Source: Polytrichum commune
Lineage: Eukaryota; Streptophyta; Polytrichopsida; Polytrichales; Polytrichaceae
Length of the DNA: 64,000 nucleotides
Assembly (NCBI GenBank): GCA_950295325.1
Contig: OX485803.1
Coordinates: forward strand, 51,227,554-51,291,553
Direction: 5' to 3'
Under the pieces are notes generated by a model. That model had not been told where the DNA came from. It searched no databases and saw only the letters and a program-made list of their open reading frames with translations. Below are positions 57,340 to 64,000 of the stretch, in pieces (positions within the stretch are counted from its first letter, which is position 1; every line of letters begins with the position of its first letter). The position numbers and the translations under genes were made by a program.

Positions 57340-58641
57340 TTTCCAATCCAATCCAGTAAGGTCGGTACAGACAGAGTAATAACCTGACCGGTTCCAACGG
57401 GCCTAATACCCGCTACACCGGATATCATCGTCCCTCAAGGCGCCTTGATCCGGGTATATTCTCTTCACCGAGATAAGAGTCTCCCCACCCGCCGCTCGAC
57501 GTCGAGGGCTAGAGGGCAGGAAACGAAATCCCGGAATCCTGTCCCGTGTGAGGATGTCAGGGTATATACCAGGGTATGGTGAAGGGAGCTTATATCCAAT
57601 GGTCGGACAGAGCGGAGGAGATGCAAAATCATTTCCCGTCCAATGGTCGGATACATAAACCGAGAGGTCGTCCGAGTGAATGAAAGTGGGGTAGACAGAG
57701 AACGAAGGGAGTACGAGGATCAGGGACGGACGGAGGGGATTTTTTGGACGAGCGGAGGGGACGAGGGGAGACGAACAGAGCTCAAAGAACGAACGAAAAT
57801 TGTGGGGAGTTCGAGTACGAGGTGGAGTACGACGAAGGAAGGACGGACGAAGTGGTAGTTGGACGAGCGAAAGGGGACGAAGGACGTAGTTCGTCATCGT
57901 TCACCTTGGGCTCCTCCAGCTCCTTTCTCCGTGCTCTTTTTCCTCTTCGAGCGTCTTTCGCCTTTTCTTGTTCCCCCGCCCCCCCCCCCCGGCCCGCCCG
58001 CCCGCCCGCCATGTCTGCTCCCAAACGTTCTTTGCAGCATTCCACGGTCGCGTAGCGTTTCTACAAACCGTTGTGAGCCCACACATTCGCCTGTGCATGC
58101 CTGGAGCTTCCTAACGACGTCTTAAGCTCTGAATTTGAGCGCCCAACGGTCCCGGAAGGGTTGAAACAAACGCATCCATTGTGGTTGTATTCATGGCGGA
58201 GCCGTAGCAACAGACATACACACAAAATTCGTCTCTGATTTCTAGAAACTCTTTGCGACCAAACATGTGATTTATCGTCTGTGATTGCTTCTGAGCAAGG
58301 AAGAAGGCAGTGTGTGACTTTGGATTTTCGATTTTGCTTTCTTCTTTGGTGCGCTCGCTTAGGGTTTGGAGCATATGGACAGCGAGGAGGCTGTGAGAAG
58401 TGAACAGTGGCGGGAATATAATAATAATAAGCGTCGCGGCGGAGAGAACGAGAGGGGGTTTTCATAGAGAGGGAGGGTTTTGTGAGGGCAAAAGGGTTCT
58501 TCTTTTCTTTTCTTTCTCGGGGGAGAGAGAGAGAGAGAAGCAAGCAGGAAAGTATTCGAACTGGAAGTAGCAAGGAGTGTGAAAGTGCATCTGAAGAAAA
58601 TAGCGTCCGATAATGCGCCCCAAGGCCTGGGCCGGGGCAGC
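57340..58641 (+). promoter_or_regulatory. GC- and GA-rich 5' region of the HUB/BRE1-like gene
   Basis: Base composition changes sharply from the AT-rich flank. It contains a GGACGGACGA / ACGAACGA-rich purine stretch (57690-57890), a C-run with CCCGCCCG repeats (57976-58011), TTAGGGTTTGG near 58360 and a CT/GA-rich leader (58498-58540) just before the start codon. The open frames on both strands here (for example 57403-57897 minus) reflect the skewed composition. The promoter and 5' UTR role is inferred from position. Confidence 0.5.
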
Positions 58642-61600
58642 ATGGGAAGTGCAGAGGAACCCGAGCGCAAGAGGCGCCACCTCAGCAACAACAACCATTC
58701 TGTCTCGCCCCCACTTAAGAAGCAGACGCTCATTGCAGCTTCTGATGACAAGAAGGTATTATCTTCATTTTGTGAAACTCATCAACTCTCTATGTATCTT
58801 TCTTGTGTATGTAATTAGTTTATTATCATTTTGGCCTCAGCAAGAATCTTCTTAATTTCTGCTATTATTGATTTAATTTCTCCACCTCTGCCTCTTCTTC
58901 CATAGACCATTATGGCTCACTCAGGGAGTTCTCATGATGGTAGAGTCATTGTAGAAAATATAAAGAGTTCAATTGGTTTCTACGGATGAGGATAACAGCA
59001 AAATGGAGAATACGAGGTTGGGGTGGTCGTAAATGGTTATTGTCCCCGACTGCATATGACAATTTAGTTTTGCGACATCCTGAATCGAGTGCTTAATAAA
59101 GGGATGATGATATGGACTCTGTATACTTTATCCTATTGTTGAATGTGTACCGTGTTTAGAAGGGTTCTGTTCATTTTGTTTTTGAACTGGGTCAGTAAAT
59201 GCGGTTATGACCTATGTGGTCCCGCAATGAGCATTGTGTAGAATCCAGTTTTATCAAAGGATGGGTTGGAAAGATTATTAAAGAGTTGAAAGAAGTCGAC
59301 AATATGCAACACAGCATCTCTACTTCTTTTCAATAAGTCCTCTAGCATCTCCCCCCCCATTTTTTTTCCTCCTTAGTACGAGGATCAACATAATTAAATG
59401 ACACCTCAAACGGCTCCTATTAAAAAAAATCTGGTTCTACTGTACATAAGAGGCATCTCCTGGGGCTTTACTTTTCAGGTTAAGCTCCTTGGATTTCTGC
59501 ATTAGGTCTTTGTTGCTGAATCAGCATCAGCTTCCCTGTTTCCTGAAAGGATGAAAATATATACCACACAACTTTGAAACATATATTTGAGGGAGTATGC
59601 TTTTATCGTTGCTGATTAGAGCTGGGACATGGTGAATAAAGGACGCTATGTGGTTGGGTTTATAATCTGTTTTAGGCTTAGGGTTTCATTAAATTGCTAT
59701 ACTCTTTAAAGAATAAGTTTTCAAGAATTTAGAGAGGCCTTGCAGGTGGATCCGTCGGTTCTGCAATTCCAGAACCAGAAGTTGGCACAGCAACTGGATG
59801 TTCAGCGTTCAGAAATTAGTTTCCTGGAGGGCAAATTCAGTCAGCTCAAGAATAAGCAGTCCTCTTACGATGACACTCTTATGATTGTCAACCGGGTGTG
59901 GCATCAGGTCAGTGAACTTTTGCAGCTTCATGCTTGAATGGTGGTTGTGTATTTTAAAGATCTGGATAACAAAGAGCAGCTGGAATAGGACCTCTCAAGA
60001 TGGCCGTTCTCTTGAGTTGGTTATCTCCATGGCATATATGAGTGGGAATATCCTTTTTTCAAGAAAGCAAATTGGGACAGTCATATGTTTTTACAATGCA
60101 GACAAGGGTACCACAATGATTCTGCAGAGCAAGGACTTCTTTCATGAGAAATGGATGTTCACGTCCCACAATGCCAACTCCATTTGAAATTTCCTCAGCT
60201 ATGGAATTGTTTATGTGCAGCTGGTGGATGACTTGGAGTTGCTTGCAGTGCGTGCCAATGGTAGCACAAATGGAATTCGAGTGCTTGAGCCTGCATCAGC
60301 AAGTAAAGGTAAGCAGTTTGTTGATAAACTCTGCTTTGGTGACTCCTACTCTGTGATCAGCAAGGTCTTCTGACGTTCTTTCTTTCACAAGCTAGTGGTG
60401 TATGATTGTGAAATCTATTCTAGTCAATATATTGAGAATTAGATATGTTGAAGATGTGTTAGAGCCACCTACACTTTTTCTCTTGCTTCTCCTGTGCTCT
60501 CTCAACTTTTTGTGGCTTCTTCTTTTCAATATTACCTTTGATGCAAATGCAAAAGGTAGTTGTAATCAGGTTTTCTATGATTATGTCCAGTATGAACAAG
60601 GTCAATAGGAGTTATTAAATGCATACAATACATGAGGTGGGAAAAGTCGGAAGCTGGTTTTTATGTGGTACTGACTCTTCGGATTGCTGCACAGAAAGAT
60701 CCAACACAGGTGTCCCACCAGAGGAGACTTTTCTGCAGAGGCTTCTTGATACAGGGGCTACTGAAAGCAGCAACACAAAGGAATGTAGTAATGGCTCAAC
60801 AGTGGAGTCAGGGTTAGCAACCAGGAAGTCTGCGACGGTGAAGATCATGAAGAGCCTTGTGCAAGCTATTGATCTTCAGCGCTCAAAGAACACTGAACTT
60901 GCAGCCTCTCTGCGCAAATCTATCCCTCCTGATGGTGAGTTTTGCATTTATTTCATCTGGTGAGCTTCTGTTCTAATTAGGGTTGGCATTCTTATCATGT
61001 CTTTTCTAGCACTAGTAAACCTTGTCTAAGGTTTGGGAGAGTATTTGCATCCAGGATTATGATTATGGATTGCAATGTTGTGACTGTTACATATTGAGGC
61101 ATTTATCCCCGGTACCTTTGAAGCTGTACATGTCTGGGGTTGGGCTTTTCCATTTTGCTTGGTTTATTAGCGCATTGTATTTTGCTATCCTCAACAGAAC
61201 CTGATCCTAGGTAGTTCCAAGACCACTTCCATGTGGTTGAGCATCTATGAGTGGAGGTATCTATTGAGCATCAATAAAGCATCCCACAAATATTTAAACT
61301 GGAAAGAATAATGCAATGATAACAAGAACATAAGGGCACAATAACCTTCAAATAACACAATAACAGCATGGGTCAAACCATGTCTAGAGGTGCTCAATAA
61401 TAGATCTTGTACCACATAGAAAGATACAAGCTCATATGTAAAATCTGTTTTTTTATTTCAAAATTTGTGAAATCTGGAAGTCTCACTAGTAAACTCATCT
61501 CCAGTTCTAGATTTATTCTGATCTTCATTAGGATGGGTGTGAGGAGGAAAAAACTGGATTGAAGTGACCCAAGTTGGGCGTCATAGGGTCTCACGGGTCA

Positions 61601-63677
61601 ATGTAAATCTTATCTCTTGGGATGATATTATATCCTCATTTACAAATTAGAGGCCTGGTGACCATCTCATGATCATGGTCATTTACAAATATTTATTGCA
61701 TTTAGATTATTGGACAGCTGTTCATGACTGGTTTCAAGGTTTGTTGGTGCAGGACAGCAAGGTAGCTTCATGCTGTATCCATCATATGAGAAAGGAGGGA
61801 GTCAGGCAGGGTCTGTTAGGCATACCATATTGTTATTTGTCTGTGTTCTCTATTCTTTTCTCCTGTTAGGTTACACTTAGGTATTGGATTGGAAAAGTAC
61901 TTTTGACTATTCACTCTTGGAACTAACCAAGTAATTTGTCATGGTAATAGAAACAGGCCAGCTGCTGGAGAAAACAGATGAGGAGCTGAGAGCTGAAATA
62001 ACAAAGTTACGAGGTGTGATGGATGCCTTGCACCTGAAACATAAAGAGCTGACTGCAGAACGTGCTGCCACTAGAGACAATCGAGCCAAGGACCAGTCAG
62101 AAATCAAACGGCTAGCTGGTGTGTAAGTTTACCTTCTTGGTTTGTGTATGGTTGGCATCAAATGTCTGTAGCTCAGATGGTGTTAGCATGAGCTTAAATA
62201 TTTTCAGTGTACCTTTTTGTGCATCAAGAGTTACTTTGAAATCAAACTTGAAGCTGACCACACTAGAACACCCATTAAGGTCTGCAAGTAAGGTTAATAT
62301 GCATGCGGTGCTCAAGTGCTGGAGTATTGACAATCACTTCATAGGTGAAACTCAAGAGCTGGTTTTGACTGATTTATATTTTAGTGTTGTTATTTTGGCC
62401 TCCTCTGCAGCCTCTTCTGTCTGGTGGATGTGTTCTTCTGTTGTATTATAAACCTCAAATTTGGAATCCTACTCATTATCCTGTTTGAAGAAGTTTTGGG
62501 TGCAGCTGTAAATTCAATAAGGACAAACATTAATGTTATGCCTGACATATTTATGAATTTTTTATTTATGTGTATATTTCTTACATTTCTTCTGCATTTA
62601 TTCCAGGTGAGCTGGAGGAGACAGCAGCCGAGCTAGAAATGTGTAGAAGAAAGCTAGCAACCCTCCGTAGTCAGAAGGAATCTGCAGCAATGGCACCTCC
62701 TACACCAGGTGCCACACTGCCTGGTGTAAAGATTGAAGGTGGAGACCGAGGCACAGGGGGTGAAAAGACCTCAAGAGAAAGCCGCGAACTTGAGGCTGCA
62801 TTGGAAGAAGCAAAGGTACTTCAACTGGCAACTTCCTATCGTGTGGTCTGCATTTTGATAGGGACCAAAAGAATAGTCTTGCACATGGGAGGGACTTCCC
62901 ATTTGTGTTCCTTCTTTGAAGGCCTAATATTTACTAAGAGTATCTTAGTTTAAGGAATTTTTGATATTTAGATTCTGTATGACCTTGACACATGTCTTAA
63001 GGGGTATGCTGAATCATGTTAATACATCTTCATATAGAGTGCTCCTGCAAAGGAAGTGCAAGGTATATCAATGTGCAATGATGCCTGTGCTGAAAATGGA
63101 AGGGCATCAAAAGGTGTGTGAAATGTGAAGTATCATATGTATTGCATGTTTCTTTTGCAGACTTGTTGCTGTAAATTTTCTTGTTCTGCGACTGCTCATC
63201 TTTTGGGTAATTGGTTACTCTCAATTGTAAGTCTTGTGGCATATTGATGCTGACTATTATGAGTATTTTTGTATGTAGACATTAGGTGCACGAAGACTCA
63301 GTGAATTGCAAGAGGCCCTGCAAACACAACTTGACCTTTCCCAAAAATTGCAGAGGATGCAGGTTAAGAATTTTTCTTTCTGTATTACATATTCCTCACT
63401 GTAAAGCTTGATGAATTTTGTTGTGTATGCGATATATGTGCTTATGGTACAATCCAGATGATGTCTTCCTTGAAATCTAACCTTGAAACACTTCTTCAGT
63501 CTTATAGGTTCCCATGAGTTTCTGCTTATTCTGACTTTGTGCACCTTGTCTCGACAGGATGCGTTGGTTGATGAACAGAGGATTTTGTCATCACGTCCTT
63601 ACTTGATTCTTAACGATCAGGTCCATTATCTAAAGAGTGAGGTTGAGCGGTATCGGGGTCTGGCAGACCAGTTACAG
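58642..63677 (+). CDS. HUB/BRE1-like histone H2B E3 ubiquitin ligase (N-terminal part)
   Basis: HUB1/HUB2 (BRE1 homologues) are nuclear RING E3 ligases that monoubiquitinate histone H2B. Eight exons are visible: 58642-58755, 59746-59907, 60221-60308, 60695-60934, 61957-62118, 62607-62815, 63279-63362 and 63558-63677. All borders are GT/AG and phases agree, giving about 393 aa of a protein usually near 880 aa; the C-terminal RING lies beyond the window. Matches to the family are MGSAEEPERKRRH at the start, VLQFQNQKLAQQLD (coiled coil), EETFLQRLLDTGATES, GELEETAAELEMCRRKL, RRLSELQEAL and SSRPYLILNDQVHYL. Long coiled coils are expected and seen. The frame is intact. Whether it is HUB1 or HUB2 cannot be told. 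Confidence 0.92.
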
Positions 63678-64000
63678 GTGTGTAGCCTGTGAACTATTTT
63701 TATAAGTCTTTATCACAAAGAAATAAATAAAGGTGTCAATGGCAGTTGAATGAAGGATGTTCTCTTCAACACATTGGGACCAGTTTATTTGCAAATGATT
63801 TCAAGTTTGTCCTGCACATTTTGTGTGGCAGCATAATTATTCCTTACACCATAGCTCCTGATGTTCCAAAATTTCTTACCCAATTTATTAGTCTGCTGGC
63901 TCTTTTAAATTTTTCAGAATCGTGGACCTCCTTTGGCTTTAGGCAGAGGGAATCTCTATGATGTACTAGGGTTCACTAACTTATTATGCCCTCTGTAGAG
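63678..64000 (+). other. Start of HUB/BRE1-like intron 8
   Basis: It follows the donor CAG|GTGTGT. A TTTTTCAG at 63912-63919 could be an acceptor, but the sequence after it does not continue the HUB family pattern in any frame, so the next exon is probably beyond the window. Confidence 0.5.

Noticed and set aside
57403..57897. 164-codon minus-strand open frame upstream of HUB/BRE1
   Set aside because: It lies in compositionally skewed DNA with many Pro/Arg/Ser codons and no domain; open frames exist on both strands here.
63912..63975. Possible HUB/BRE1 exon 9 after TTTTTCAG
   Set aside because: No frame after this acceptor continues the family sequence, and a stop follows within about 60 bp.

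Overview
This window reads as nuclear DNA of a land plant. It holds three spliced plant housekeeping or regulatory genes whose exon junctions can be followed with GT/AG sites: a NAC transcription factor, a SET-domain methyltransferase like Arabidopsis SDG40, and the N-terminal part of a HUB/BRE1-type histone H2B ubiquitin ligase. All other sequence is AT-rich non-coding DNA filled with DNA transposons of several families. I recognise no LTR retrotransposon, rRNA or functional tRNA gene. The lineage cannot be fixed from the sequence alone.

Layout. 0.6-2.4 kb: two NAC exons on the minus strand, with two copies of a small inverted-repeat element in the intron between them; the third exon is not in the window. 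4.7-8.3 kb: tandem and dispersed copies of that element family (called R1 here), then an eight-unit, 101-bp tandem array. 8.3-25.4 kb: no convincing gene; MITEs, a 1.17-kb long-TIR Mutator-like element with a 9-bp target-site duplication (TSD), and a Tourist/PIF-like MITE with a TTA TSD. 25.45-38.22 kb: a 0.8-kb non-autonomous element into which an 11,965-bp Mutator-like element (MULE) has inserted. 38.2-45 kb: more nested MITEs. 45.1-50.2 kb: the SDG40-like gene (minus strand, 6 exons, about 513 aa). 50.5-50.9 kb: a tRNA-derived SINE with an 11-bp TSD. 51.6-54.8 kb: a MULE arm, a large foldback repeat, and a paralogue of the MULE landing site without the insertion. 58.6 kb to the end: HUB/BRE1 exons 1-8 on the plus strand, running out of the window.

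The most interesting object is the 12-kb MULE at 25562-37526. It has 55-bp TIRs (51/55 identical), a perfect 9-bp TSD (GTCCAAGCC), and two convergent multi-exon genes: a MULE transposase with DDE residues and a SWIM zinc finger, and a protein of about 1,196 aa ending in a Ulp1-type (C48) cysteine protease domain with its His-Asp-Gln-Cys residues intact. A paralogous empty site at 54.1 kb supports the insertion. The transposase lacks an AG acceptor at its third intron, so this copy may be unable to make its own transposase. A short motif (TGTCCTTCA and variants) recurs in the introns and flanks of both element genes, mostly in the sense direction.
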